From Myroides sp. N17-2 (GTDB taxonomy: Bacteria > Bacteroidota > Bacteroidia > Flavobacteriales > Flavobacteriaceae): DNA of 64,000 nt. Below are positions 24,842-33,325 of the stretch, in pieces. Every line of letters starts with the position of its first letter. Position 1 is the stretch's first letter. The notes below the pieces were generated by a model. It was not told the DNA's origin. It was given only the letters and a program-made list of their open reading frames with translations, and did no database searches. Position numbers and translations under genes: made by a program. The stretch lies in the NCBI RefSeq assembly GCF_002286775.1, contig NZ_NSGJ01000013.1, forward strand, positions 1 to 64,000, written 5' to 3'.

Positions 24842-26416
24842 TTATCGGTGTCCTAGTATTCCTTTAAGATAAGAGTTGCCTTTATCGATAGCCTCTTGGA
24901 GTTTGATTTCCTCTTCAGTTAGGATTACTTCTTCCTTGATATATACGCGTTCGATATATTTCTGTAGATAAATAAAGTAGCTAATCGCTTTAAGCATACG
25001 TCGGCGAGTACATACTTCTAAAAAGTATACATCTGCTTCCGGACCATTCTTACGTTGATAATACATCTGTACATATGGCTTGCTCTTTGGATCAGGATCT
25101 TGTTCTAACTCATAGTGAAAGTATTCATACTGGTTCTCGTTATTATCACCTTTACCAAGGTAGTTAAGGATGGTGATACGAGGTACTTGGTTCTCTGCTT
25201 TGTTTTCTACTCTGAACCTCCACTGTTGTCCACAATAGAATACCGTAGAATCTTCTTGCTCATAGTATCGCTGTCCTAATCGCTGTACGATAGGTCGTTT
25301 CATAATATCGTTAAAGTTAAGCGCAGTGACAATTTTTTGTTTCTTATAATAGATACCGATCATATCACTATACTCCCTTAATAATTTCTCCCATTCGATG
25401 GTTAAAGATTCTGCTATACTCGTGTTGACTAATGGTTGCCAAGTATCATCTTGATCACTAGGATATCTATAAAAAGTTTGCACTATGTAATCTTTAGAAA
25501 AAGGAAGAAGAGACTTCTTTTTCTGTATAGTGACTAGCATAGCATACAGATCCTCATATTGAAAGTAAACAGATGTAGAGTATGAATTACCATTGATAAA
25601 TGAGATGCGTTTATACATGGCATCTTCTGTGTACTCTACGATTATTTCTTCCCCATCAGGTATGTGATCTTGGTTAAAGATAGTACCACCGGCTAGTTTC
25701 ATTAGGTTATCTAAGTTGATATCCTTATTAGGAAAAGCAAAGGGATATTTCACATCCGCAAAGGTGGGATTTGGTGTATCAAGGAGAATAGTTTGATTAC
25801 TAGCTACTGCGTTTAATATAACGTCAGTGCGCAACCAATTATCCCATGAATATATGGTGTCATCAATATCTTCTCGGGTATATAAAAACTCGGGTTTTAT
25901 CAAATGAAATAACACAGTAGGTTCTGCTACGTCACGTTCTAGGTCATGATTAAGTAAAAAGTCAATATCTATGCGTTCTTTCATACTGAAACGATAATCA
26001 TCTACACCATAGTCTGTATTAATGAATAAGTGACTATGGATAGTTCCCTCTACTACAAGATCTCCATGATTATAATCTCCCCAAAATACTTCAGAGACAT
26101 TCAAATCTCTTTTTACATATATCCCTTGTCCCCCTACTACGACGTTATTAGCTGTTAGATGACCTAGTACTACAAGCCCTGTGGAGTTATCTGTATTCGC
26201 ATTATAAATTTGTGGAACAGATAGATTTCCATTTACTAAAATAAACGGAATGATATCATCAGGGTATAATTCTGACGCTACAGCATCAAGATTTAGTGGC
26301 GTATCCCACTTCTGGTGCCCTTCGTAGTAAAGAATTGGTAATTCTGTTTGTTCATGTTTATACCAACAATTATCTGGTAGTAAGTGCTTTATCTCTGCAA
26401 GAGGGATAAACTTCAT
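24842..26416 (-). CDS. Large hypothetical protein with bactofilin-like beta-helix segment
   Basis: 524 residues, no signal peptide and no membrane helix. Residues about 55-130 contain stacked short strands (LVNGNLSVPQIYNANT, GLVVLGHLTANNVVVGGQGIYVKRDLNVSEVFWGDYNHGDLVVEGTI), the pattern of polymer-forming bactofilins or other right-handed beta-helices. The C-terminal part is rich in aromatic and acidic residues (RKNGPEADVYFLEVCTRRRMLKAISYFIYLQKYIERV) and ends in a charged helix. I do not recognise a named family. Downstream of the convergent TonB-domain genes; no operon partner. Function unknown. Confidence 0.6.
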   Translation of the reverse strand: MKFIPLAEIKHLLPDNCWYKHEQTELPILYYEGHQKWDTPLNLDAVASELYPDDIIPFILVNGNLSVPQIYNANTDNSTGLVVLGHLTANNVVVGGQGIYVKRDLNVSEVFWGDYNHGDLVVEGTIHSHLFINTDYGVDDYRFSMKERIDIDFLLNHDLERDVAEPTVLFHLIKPEFLYTREDIDDTIYSWDNWLRTDVILNAVASNQTILLDTPNPTFADVKYPFAFPNKDINLDNLMKLAGGTIFNQDHIPDGEEIIVEYTEDAMYKRISFINGNSYSTSVYFQYEDLYAMLVTIQKKKSLLPFSKDYIVQTFYRYPSDQDDTWQPLVNTSIAESLTIEWEKLLREYSDMIGIYYKKQKIVTALNFNDIMKRPIVQRLGQRYYEQEDSTVFYCGQQWRFRVENKAENQVPRITILNYLGKGDNNENQYEYFHYELEQDPDPKSKPYVQMYYQRKNGPEADVYFLEVCTRRRMLKAISYFIYLQKYIERVYIKEEVILTEEEIKLQEAIDKGNSYLKGILGHR

Positions 26417-26866
26417 ATGTGAGGAAATTAGTATTGTTTTATAGAGTAAATGTAAGGATAATTAACATTTAAAGCATAAGATTTTTATTAGTTATGGTTA
26501 ATAAATATGTGTTTTGTTTTTAGATATTGAGGTAAAATTCGTTGGTTATGGATTTCATTCTTCTTTTTACTCTTCTATTGTAGTTATTTGAATTGTGTGA
26601 TAATGACTTAGTGCTCTGTGAGGAGTGTTATTAACTAGGTAAGTGATATTTATGAGTTTAGAAGAAGTTAATCTTTATTTTGGAGGAAACTTATAGTATA
26701 GGGAAAGGCGAATAAAGAGTGTATTCTAAAGCCACATAATCTTGAAGATGATGTAAAGACCTAAACTATAGAAATATAGTTAGGTCTTTTTTATTTATAG
26801 TAATCAATAAAACAGGTAGTTAAACGTTATTTAGTTTACCTTAGTATTAAATTTAATTGTTATAAA
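26417..26866. other. 450-bp intergenic region with an orphan terminator
   Basis: Between divergent genes. No coding signal seen. A strong hairpin at 26755-26789 ends an unknown transcript running toward the DUF4261 gene. The upstream 26710-26755 sequence shares short motifs (AAAGAGTGT, AATCTTGA) with the region before the orphan terminator at 58195. Confidence 0.4.
26755..26790 (+). terminator. Orphan terminator before the DUF4261 gene
   Basis: AAAGACCTA-A-ACTATA pairs with TATAGTTAGGTCTTT (one bulged A), loop GAAA, then TTTTT. No protein gene precedes it on this strand, suggesting a small RNA or leader transcript. Confidence 0.6.
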
Positions 26867-27661
26867 ATGGGATTGTTCGATTTATTTAAAAAGAAAGAAT
26901 CACCTAAAGATCAGGAGATGGAAAGTAAATTGTTATTATCTATGCCAATGTTTAAGAATGGTGATAGATATAGTATAGTAGATGTGATCGCTCACTTAAA
27001 AAACGTATGGAAACTGCATATAGAAGCTGAAAATGTTAATGATGATACAGCTGTGTTCTCCATAAATGGGAATACAGTAGCTATAGCTTTTATGCCTGTC
27101 GCTATACCTAGAGAAGATATAAATCACTGTATAAAGTATGCTTATGGTTGGCCTACTGCGGATGAAGAAACTGCTCAGATGACAGGGCATGCTATAGTAA
27201 CTGTTATGGGGGGTGAGACTAGTACTTACGCTAATTATCTATTACTGTCTAAAATGCTTTTTAGTATTATGGCTACATCTAAGGCTATAGGTGTCTATCA
27301 AGGACAACAAACGCTATTATTATCTAAAGAGCAGTATCTAGAGTATGAGGAGATTTTAGAAGACAATGAGGCTCCTGTGCCCCTATGGGTGTATATAGGC
27401 GTTCAAGCTACACAGACAGGTAACACACTGTATACGTATGGACTTAAAGAATTTGGTTTTATGGAACTGGAAGTGGTTAATTCTCAATTAGACATGGAGG
27501 ATTTGTTTAACTTCATCAACAATATATGTGCCTACATGTTAGAAAACAATATTACACTTAGAGATGGAGAAACCTTCGGGTATACAGAAGAGCAAAAGAT
27601 TAATATCACACAGTCTAAAGGGGTAAATTTAGATGGAGATACACTTAAGTTGGAAATGTAA
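26867..27661 (+). CDS. DUF4261 domain-containing protein
   Basis: 264 residues, no signal peptide. Opens with MGLFDLFKKKE, then the DUF4261 core: LLLSMPMF, AVFSINGNTVAIAFMPVAIPREDI, HAIVTVMGG, LLSKMLFSIMATSKAIGVYQGQQTLLLSKEQYLE, PLWVYIGVQATQTGNTLYTYGLKEFGFMELEV, followed by a C-terminal acidic segment. Function of the family is unknown; related proteins are found near secretion and immunity genes in some Bacteroidota, but nothing of that kind is visible here. Followed after 31 bases by a secreted barrel-like gene. Confidence 0.82.
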   Translation: MGLFDLFKKKESPKDQEMESKLLLSMPMFKNGDRYSIVDVIAHLKNVWKLHIEAENVNDDTAVFSINGNTVAIAFMPVAIPREDINHCIKYAYGWPTADEETAQMTGHAIVTVMGGETSTYANYLLLSKMLFSIMATSKAIGVYQGQQTLLLSKEQYLEYEEILEDNEAPVPLWVYIGVQATQTGNTLYTYGLKEFGFMELEVVNSQLDMEDLFNFINNICAYMLENNITLRDGETFGYTEEQKINITQSKGVNLDGDTLKLEM

Positions 27662-27692
27662 AAGTATCTTTGGATTATAATAGAACATACCT

Positions 27693-28151
27693 ATGAGAAA
27701 GTTAATCGTCATTTTCTGTTTATGGCTTATTAGTGGAGTGAGTATGGCTCAGTTCAAAAAGCTAAATTATGAGCCTATCATAACCGCTGGATATCAGCAA
27801 AATTCACACAGTCAGTTCCAATTAGGACTTGAGCATAGTCTTTTAAACAATAGTAGTGATTGGCTATTTGTGGGGGCAGGTGTGATGGCTACGCCATATC
27901 ACGATAAATGGTATTGGTTGCCTTATGCAGATGTAACACGTAGTTGGGGTTTGGCTTTTTATGGAGCAAAAGCAACTACACATCATATACAACCGCAATT
28001 AGGTATTTCGCTGCTTAATTTTATGGACATAGGAGTGGGGTATGCTATACCGTTTAATGAGAATAGTAGTAATCCTGTTATTAAGGGTTTTACCTTCTCT
28101 CTCAAGATACGAATGACTAATGACAACAAGACTTATCTGAAAATAATGTAG
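27693..28151 (+). CDS. Small secreted or outer-membrane protein
   Basis: 152 residues with a signal peptide cleaved after VSMAQ (about residue 20). Alternating aromatic/glycine strands (HSQFQLGLEHSLL, DWLFVGAGVMATPY, YADVTRSWGLAFYGAK, QPQLGISLLNFMDIGVGYAIPF, GFTFSLKIRM) suggest a small beta-barrel or membrane-associated beta sheet. No family recognised. It follows the DUF4261 gene by 31 bases and probably shares its transcript. The terminator at 28177 closes the pair. Confidence 0.6.
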   Translation: MRKLIVIFCLWLISGVSMAQFKKLNYEPIITAGYQQNSHSQFQLGLEHSLLNNSSDWLFVGAGVMATPYHDKWYWLPYADVTRSWGLAFYGAKATTHHIQPQLGISLLNFMDIGVGYAIPFNENSSNPVIKGFTFSLKIRMTNDNKTYLKIM

Positions 28152-28176
28152 ATAACTATTTTCTGTTTTTATAAGA

Positions 28177-28208
28177 AAAGCCTTAGTAATAAACTACTAA
28201 GGCTTTTT
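28177..28208. terminator. Bidirectional terminator
   Basis: Perfect 13-base stem AAAAGCCTTAGTA / TACTAAGGCTTTT with a 6-base loop, between convergent genes. Confidence 0.9.
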
Positions 28209-28225
28209 ATCATTTAGGGTTCTAA

Positions 28226-28807
28226 TTACCCGTGTATGTGTTCTTTGTTACCATAAGATTGGATAAGTTCTCCTTCGAACTCAAGCCATTCTTGCCAACG
28301 CTTATCTACATCTACGCGTTCTGTGTATTTACGTGCGAACTTTAGAAAAGTAGTATAATGATTAGCTTCTGATATCATTAGCTCGTGGTAAAACTTAGCA
28401 AGCTCTTCATCTTTGATATTCTGAGATAGTGTTCTAAAACGCTCACAACTTCTCGCTTCGATCATCGCAGCAAAAAGAAGTTTGTCTATAAAGCATTCAT
28501 TGCGACTACCGTCTTTTTTAGAGAACTTATATAGTTGTCCTACGTAGTCATCTTTGCGTTCTCTACCTAAAGTATATCCACGCTCCTTAATGATGTTATG
28601 TACCATCTGGAAGTGTTGCATCTCTTCGATAGCTATCTCTGTCATTTCAGTAACTAAGTCTTCGTGTTCCGAATTATATGCGATAATAGTTATAGCATTC
28701 GTAGCTGCTTTTTGTTCACACCAACAGTGATCCGTTAATATCTCTTCTAAATTAGCCTCAGCGATATTTGCCCAACGTGGGTCAGTTAATAGTTTTAATC
28801 CTAACAT
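28226..28807 (-). CDS. miaE: tRNA 2-methylthio-N6-isopentenyladenosine(37) hydroxylase MiaE
   Basis: 193 residues of the MiaE family. Diiron ligands are visible in the order LTDHCWCEQKAATNAI, then AIEEMQHFQMVH, IEARSCERFRTL and EANHYTTFLKFA, the ExxH pattern of a four-helix ferritin-like fold. MiaE hydroxylates the ms2i6A37 modification of tRNAs that read UNN codons, using O2. MiaA and MiaB are expected elsewhere in the genome. Read toward the DUF4261 pair and monocistronic. Length is normal for Bacteroidota members. Confidence 0.88.
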   Translation of the reverse strand: MLGLKLLTDPRWANIAEANLEEILTDHCWCEQKAATNAITIIAYNSEHEDLVTEMTEIAIEEMQHFQMVHNIIKERGYTLGRERKDDYVGQLYKFSKKDGSRNECFIDKLLFAAMIEARSCERFRTLSQNIKDEELAKFYHELMISEANHYTTFLKFARKYTERVDVDKRWQEWLEFEGELIQSYGNKEHIHG

Positions 28808-28881
28808 AATTCCTTTTCGTTTGATACAAAAGTAGTAATTATTAGGTAGATAAAAAATGAAGAGAGTCTATGATGATTGTC

Positions 28882-28910
28882 TTGTCTTTTGGGATTATAG
28901 TCTATTTTTG
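28882..28910 (+). promoter_or_regulatory. Promoter of the glycosyltransferase gene
   Basis: TTG at 28882-28884, an 18-base spacer and TATTTTTG at 28903-28910 match the Bacteroidota promoter. Its presence inside the longer ORF argues that the true start is the ATG at 28915, giving an almost leaderless message. Confidence 0.6.
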
Positions 28911-28914
28911 TGAT

Positions 28915-30168
28915 ATGGAACAGAGATTATCAGGAAAGAAAGTATTAGTTATAGGTCCTGTATGGCCGGAGTCTAAGTCTTCTGCAGCAGGTAAGCGTAT
29001 GCTACAGTTGCTTCAATGCTTTAAGGATTGGGGGATGCAGATCTATTTTGGCAGTACAGCGAAGAAGTCTGATGTAAGTGATGACTTATCTATTTATGGT
29101 GTACAGGAAGTAGAGCTTTGGCTTAATGATATCCGTACTGATGAGGTATTGGCTAACCTAATGCCTGATGTGGTGATGTATGATAGATTTATGATAGAGG
29201 AGCAGTTTGGCTGGCGTGTGACTGAGCAATGTCCTGATGCGTTTACTATTTTAGATACTGAGGATTTGCACTTTTTGCGTTTCGCACGTCAAGAGATGCA
29301 GAAAAAAGGAGGAGAGGATATTGCCGAGTTTCTGTATACAGAGCGTACTAAGCGCGAATTAGCAAGTATATTGCGTTGTGATTTGACGTTGATTATCTCT
29401 GAATACGAGTTTAAGTTGCTAACAGATACATTCCATATTCATCCTAATAGCTTGTTATTCCTGCCTTTTATGGAGCAGAATATTAGTGAAGAGGAGGTTA
29501 GTAAGTGGATAAGTTATGAGGATAGAGCTGACTTTGTGTTTATCGGAAACTTTATTCACGAGCCAAATTGGCAAACGGTGTTGTATTTAAAGAAGGAAAT
29601 ATGGCCACTACTGCGCAAACGATTACCACAAGTAAATATGCATATCTATGGTGCTTACCCTTCACCTAAAGTGATGCAGTTAAATAATGAGCGTGAGCGA
29701 TTCTTAGTTCACGGTAGAGCAGAGGATGCTTTAGAAGTACTTAGTAAGGCAAGAATGCTTTTGGCACCTATACCATTTGGTGCTGGTATTAAAGGGAAGT
29801 TTGTAGATGCTATGCGTGCAGGTACACCTTCTGTTTCTTCGTCAATAGGTGTCGAATCAATGAAAGGGGATTTAGAATGGAGTGGTTTTGTAGCTGATGA
29901 GGTGGCTGATTTTATTGATAAAGCAGTTGACTTGTACACTAATGAAGCGCTGTGGAGAGAGAAGCAACGACATGGTATCAAACTGATGGCTACTAATTTT
30001 GATTATACACATTATGCAGAGGTATTCTTACATGCTGTATTGCGCTTATCTAATGACTTAAAGGCTACTCGTAGAGTGAATTTCTTAGGAGAAATGCTAA
30101 AACACCACACTACTCAGAGTAGCAAGTTCTTTGGGATGTGGATACAAGAGAAAAATAAAGGAATATAG
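28915..30168 (+). CDS. Glycosyltransferase family 4-like protein
   Basis: 417 residues from ATG 28915. N-terminal Rossmann-like start with KVLVIGPVWPESKSSAAGKRMLQLLQCF, middle motif DVVMYDRFMIEEQFGW, then the C-terminal GT-B domain with FVFIGNFIHEPNWQTVLYLKKEIWPLLRKRLPQVNMHIYG and the nucleotide-sugar region LLAPIPFGAGIKGKFVDAMRAGTPSVSSSIGVESM. It probably adds a sugar to a cell-surface glycan or lipid. No polysaccharide cluster surrounds it, so the acceptor is open. The ORF extends upstream to 28870, but that overlaps the promoter and adds a hydrophobic non-signal tail. Confidence 0.85.
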   Translation: MEQRLSGKKVLVIGPVWPESKSSAAGKRMLQLLQCFKDWGMQIYFGSTAKKSDVSDDLSIYGVQEVELWLNDIRTDEVLANLMPDVVMYDRFMIEEQFGWRVTEQCPDAFTILDTEDLHFLRFARQEMQKKGGEDIAEFLYTERTKRELASILRCDLTLIISEYEFKLLTDTFHIHPNSLLFLPFMEQNISEEEVSKWISYEDRADFVFIGNFIHEPNWQTVLYLKKEIWPLLRKRLPQVNMHIYGAYPSPKVMQLNNERERFLVHGRAEDALEVLSKARMLLAPIPFGAGIKGKFVDAMRAGTPSVSSSIGVESMKGDLEWSGFVADEVADFIDKAVDLYTNEALWREKQRHGIKLMATNFDYTHYAEVFLHAVLRLSNDLKATRRVNFLGEMLKHHTTQSSKFFGMWIQEKNKGI

Positions 30169-30198
30169 TTAACAGTATACTGATGTAAACTGTTAACT
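30167..30198. terminator. Hairpin between convergent genes
   Basis: AGTTAACAGT / ACTGTTAACT with a 12-base loop; its left arm overlaps the glycosyltransferase stop codon (TAG). The following T content is modest. Confidence 0.5.
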
Positions 30199-30204
30199 AG
30201 TTTA

Positions 30205-30510
30205 TTATTTCCTTGTCGGTTCGAATAACATTAATGTTACTTCATCTTTACCGACAGGTTTATTCTCTACTCCTTTAGGGATAATGATACAATCATTCTT
30301 TTGTAGTTCTAATACTTTATCTCTAAAGTGTAGTTCTAGTACACCGTCTATGACCATAAATAGCTTGTCTTCCTCTTCGTGTGTATGCCATTCAAATTCA
30401 CCTTTAATCTTGATTAGGTTAATCGTGTGATTATTGATGTTTCCTAATGTCTTTAACTGCCAAAAGTCTTTTAGGCCTTGTGATTCTTGTGTTAAGTTAA
30501 TCTTATTCAT
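30205..30510 (-). CDS. Small cupin-domain protein
   Basis: 101 residues, a single cupin barrel. The metal-binding motif 1 appears in FEWHTHEEEDKLFMVIDGVLELHF (His-x-His-x3-Glu type) and the second part in DCIIIPKGVENKPVGKDEVTLMLFEP with the conserved PxG turn. Such small cupins bind a small ligand or act as oxygenase-like regulatory domains; the ligand cannot be inferred. Convergent to the glycosyltransferase gene and divergent from the AraC-type regulator, with about 140 bases between starts, so the regulator may control it. Confidence 0.85.
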   Translation of the reverse strand: MNKINLTQESQGLKDFWQLKTLGNINNHTINLIKIKGEFEWHTHEEEDKLFMVIDGVLELHFRDKVLELQKNDCIIIPKGVENKPVGKDEVTLMLFEPTRK

Positions 30511-30648
30511 ATGAGTATATCGCGTATTATGGAATTAATAGTATCTTTGTTATTTAGAATTGGTAAAAACAACTATGCAAATATAGAGGTGTAGATATAC
30601 GGTATTTGCAGTAATGTATTTGTTTTTTGCAGTAATGGAAAGCAGGGT

Positions 30649-31566
30649 ATGGAATTAAGTTTTGATAAGTATAAGACAGAGGAGGGATTAGTGCAACGAC
30701 ACAGACAAATGAGTACTGCAGAGTTGGATTTGCACTTCTATCAAAGCTGTCAATCCTTAGAGAGAAAAACGTATGTGTATAAAGAGGAATCCTATATACA
30801 AATGCACTATGAAATAGCGAACGGATTTACATCTTATCATTCTAAACATAATTCTCAATCATCTATAAATACTGAAATGGGTAAGAGTACCTTGTTTTAT
30901 TTGCCTGTGTTAGATGGATATCTATATGATCCTGTATGTCAGAACGCTTTGAGTTTTGAAGTAGTGATAGGTGAGAGTTGGTTAAAACACAACTTAAGAG
31001 AAGAATCAAAAAGTACCTATCAGTTTTTAAAACAAATGTCATCTAAAGAAACAGCTGTTCTTGGTAATAAGAGTCATTACATCACTCCTGAAATGCAACA
31101 GATTATTTATGAGATCAATACTTGTCCTTATACTGGGGTAGTTAAAGAGTTGTTTATAGAAGGAAAAGTAATGTTGTTATTGGGATTACAATTGCATCAG
31201 GTAGAGAATACAACTGATTTGCCTAATAAATTGGCGATAGAGCATCGTGATATAGAGCTATTATGCAGTCTAAAAGAAATATTAGATACTAATAGAGCCA
31301 CTAAGCATACGATCGAAGACTTAGCAGTAGAGGTAGGGATGAATCGTACGAAGCTACAGAAGGCTTTTAAACAATGTTTTGGGATGACGATACACGAATA
31401 TGTTCTTGAAGGTCGAATGAATGAAGGATATCGTTTATTAACTTCTTTTGCTAAAGGAACGTTTACTGTAGAAGAAGTTGCTAATCTCGTAGGTTATAAG
31501 AATTACGGACATTTCTCAACGATGTTTAAGAAGAAGTTTGGTGTGCTTCCAAGTACTTTTATTTAA
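30649..31566 (+). CDS. AraC family transcriptional regulator
   Basis: 305 residues. The C-terminal third (about 205-305) is a full AraC/XylS DNA-binding domain with two helix-turn-helix units: HTIEDLAVEVGMNRTKLQKAFKQCFGMTIHEYVLEGRMNEGYRLL and FTVEEVANLVGYKNYGHFSTMFKKKFGVLPSTF. The N-terminal part (1-190) is not a classical cupin sensor and contains a MHYEIANGF stretch and a helical linker. Effector unknown. It is divergent from the small cupin gene, a likely target. Followed by a terminator that mainly serves the dipeptidase gene from the other side. Confidence 0.92.
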   Translation: MELSFDKYKTEEGLVQRHRQMSTAELDLHFYQSCQSLERKTYVYKEESYIQMHYEIANGFTSYHSKHNSQSSINTEMGKSTLFYLPVLDGYLYDPVCQNALSFEVVIGESWLKHNLREESKSTYQFLKQMSSKETAVLGNKSHYITPEMQQIIYEINTCPYTGVVKELFIEGKVMLLLGLQLHQVENTTDLPNKLAIEHRDIELLCSLKEILDTNRATKHTIEDLAVEVGMNRTKLQKAFKQCFGMTIHEYVLEGRMNEGYRLLTSFAKGTFTVEEVANLVGYKNYGHFSTMFKKKFGVLPSTFI

Positions 31567-31584
31567 AGGGTATAGGATACAAAA

Positions 31585-31612
31585 AAAAGCGAGTAATTAC
31601 TTACCCGCTTTT
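31585..31612 (-). terminator. Terminator of the dipeptidase gene
   Basis: On the minus strand AAAAGCGGGTAA-GTAA-TTACTCGCTTTT with one G-U pair followed by Ts. On the plus strand the same position is an A/C mismatch, so it acts mainly for the minus-strand gene. Confidence 0.75.
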
Positions 31613-31630
31613 GTATTAATGAGAAGATGA

Positions 31631-33019
31631 TTATTTCATCATTTCTGTGTAATGTTTGTAGAACAATGGAATAGTCTCAATACCTTTAAGGTAGTTAAAT
31701 ACTCCAAAATGCTCATTAGGAGAGTGGATCGCATCAGTATCTAATCCGAATCCCATCATCACTGATTTAGAACCTAATTCTTCTTCGAATAAAGCTACGA
31801 TAGGAATACTTCCTCCTGAACGAACAGGGATAGGTGCTACTCCGAATGTATCAGTATATGCTTTAGCAGCTGCTTGGTATCCGATAGAGTCGATAGGAGT
31901 CACATATCCTTGACCACCGTGGTGAGGTTTTACTTCTACGCGTACTCCTGCAGGAGCGATGCTTTCGAAGTGTTTTTTGAATAGTTCAGTGATTTCTTCC
32001 CACTCTTGGTTAGGTACTAAACGCATAGATATCTTAGCGAATGCCTTACTAGCGATAACTGTTTTAGCTCCTTCACCTGTATAACCACCCCAAATACCGT
32101 TAACGTCTAATGTCGGACGGATAGAGTTGCGCTCATTCGTAGTGTATCCTGCTTCTCCATATACCTCGTCGATATCTAAAGCTTTCTTGTAATTATCTAA
32201 AGAAAATGGACGTTTAGCCATTTCATCTCTTTCTTCGCGAGATAATTCTTCTACTTTATCATAGAAACCAGGAACAGTGATATGGTTGTTCTCATCGTGA
32301 AGAGAAGCGATCATTTTAGTTAGTACATTGATTGGGTTAGCTACAGCACCACCGTATAAACCTGAGTGTAAGTCACGGTTAGGACCAGTAACTTCTACTT
32401 CTACATAACTTAATCCTCTTAATCCTGTAGTGATAGAAGGTTGCTCATTAGAGATCATACCTGTATCAGAGATCAGGATAACGTCATTCTTAAGCTTTTC
32501 TTGGTTTCTCTTAACGAACCAACCTAAACTTACAGAACCTACTTCTTCTTCTCCTTCAATCATAAACTTGACGTTACAAGGTAGCGTATTATTAGCCACC
32601 ATATATTCGAAAGCTTTGACATGCATAAACATTTGACCTTTGTCATCACATGCACCACGAGCGAAGATAGCACCTTCAGGGTGTAACTCTGTTGTTTTGA
32701 TCACTGGTTCGAACGGAGGAGATGTCCAAAGTTCAATAGGATCAGCAGGTTGTACATCATAGTGTCCATATACTAATACCGTTGGTAGTGTAGGATCAAT
32801 GATTTTTTCACCATAAATAATAGGGTAACCTGGTGTTTCGCATAATTCTACTATATCACATCCAGCTACTTCTAAACTTTTTTTAACTGCTTCAGCAGTA
32901 TTGATTACATCTTGTGAATACGCACTATCAGCACTGATAGAAGGCATTTTTAATAGTTCAATTAGCTCATCTAAAAGACGTTGCTTGTTTTCTTGAACAA
33001 ATTGTTTTGAATCTTTCAT
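31631..33019 (-). CDS. M20 family dipeptidase (CNDP-like)
   Basis: 462 residues from ATG 33019; the longer reading adds a hydrophobic 19-residue tail and is rejected. M20 metallopeptidase pattern: metal ligand region VYGHYDVQPADPIELWTSPPFEPV (His/Asp), GACDDKGQMFMHVKAF, the general base region EGEEEVGSVSLG, DTGMISNEQPS, and the dimerisation/lid segment GLYGGAVANPINVLTKM; C-terminal ligand GFGLDTDAIHSPNEHFGV. It cleaves dipeptides in the cytosol and would complement the DPP IV/POT peptide uptake island later in the window. Monocistronic. Confidence 0.9.
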   Translation of the reverse strand: MKDSKQFVQENKQRLLDELIELLKMPSISADSAYSQDVINTAEAVKKSLEVAGCDIVELCETPGYPIIYGEKIIDPTLPTVLVYGHYDVQPADPIELWTSPPFEPVIKTTELHPEGAIFARGACDDKGQMFMHVKAFEYMVANNTLPCNVKFMIEGEEEVGSVSLGWFVKRNQEKLKNDVILISDTGMISNEQPSITTGLRGLSYVEVEVTGPNRDLHSGLYGGAVANPINVLTKMIASLHDENNHITVPGFYDKVEELSREERDEMAKRPFSLDNYKKALDIDEVYGEAGYTTNERNSIRPTLDVNGIWGGYTGEGAKTVIASKAFAKISMRLVPNQEWEEITELFKKHFESIAPAGVRVEVKPHHGGQGYVTPIDSIGYQAAAKAYTDTFGVAPIPVRSGGSIPIVALFEEELGSKSVMMGFGLDTDAIHSPNEHFGVFNYLKGIETIPLFYKHYTEMMK

Positions 33020-33084
33020 AATATAAAAGGATACATTGATTTTGTTACTCACAAAGCTAAGAATAAAAAAATACAATTTTTTTC

Positions 33085-33114
33085 TTGCAGATAAAAAAAC
33101 CTATTGTATATTTG
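33085..33114 (+). promoter_or_regulatory. Promoter of the first tRNA-Leu
   Basis: TTG at 33085-33087, a 19-base spacer and TATATTTG at 33107-33114, an ideal Bacteroidota promoter. The leader that follows contains the small hairpin GGAACA-GGA-TGTTCC (33127-33141), repeated in the second copy. Confidence 0.75.
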
Positions 33115-33150
33115 CAACGTCTTAAAGGAACAGGATGTTCCACTGATTAC

Positions 33151-33232
33151 GCGGGTATGGTGAAATTGGTAGACACGCCAGACTTAGGATCTGGTGCCGC
33201 AAGGTGTGAAGGTTCGAGTCCTTTTACCCGCA
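33151..33232 (+). tRNA. tRNA-Leu, anticodon TAG (copy 1)
   Basis: 82 bases. Acceptor stem GCGGGTA / TACCCGC with discriminator A at 33232; anticodon arm CCAGA-CTTAGGA-TCTGG gives anticodon TAG (reads CUN); long variable arm of the leucine type (GCCGCAAGGTGT); T arm with GGTTCGAGTCC. CCA is not encoded. Promoter at 33085 and terminator at 33234. Confidence 0.96.
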
Positions 33233-33233
33233 C

Positions 33234-33261
33234 AAAAGCCTCTTCAATCGAAGAGGCTTTT
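33234..33261 (+). terminator. Terminator of tRNA-Leu copy 1
   Basis: Stem AAAAGCCTCTTC / GAAGAGGCTTTT, loop AATC, then TTTT. Nearly the same sequence follows the second copy. Confidence 0.9.
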
Positions 33262-33281
33262 TTTATGGAGTTTTATTTTGA

Positions 33282-33325
33282 GTGAGTCCATAGTGAGTCC
33301 ATAATGAGTCCATAGTGACTCCATT
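33282..33325. repeat. Four tandem 11-bp units
   Basis: GTGAGTCCATA at 33282, the same at 33293, ATGAGTCCATA at 33304 and GTGACTCCATT at 33315. They follow directly after the first tRNA terminator; function unknown. Confidence 0.8.

Noticed and set aside
33019..33076. Signal peptide for the M20 dipeptidase from the longer reading
   Set aside because: MYFFILSFVSNKINVSFYI lacks a basic start and cleavage site; family members are cytosolic and start near MKDSKQ.
33085..33285. ORF overlapping tRNA-Leu copy 1
   Set aside because: It simply translates the tRNA and its leader; the tRNA structure is perfect.
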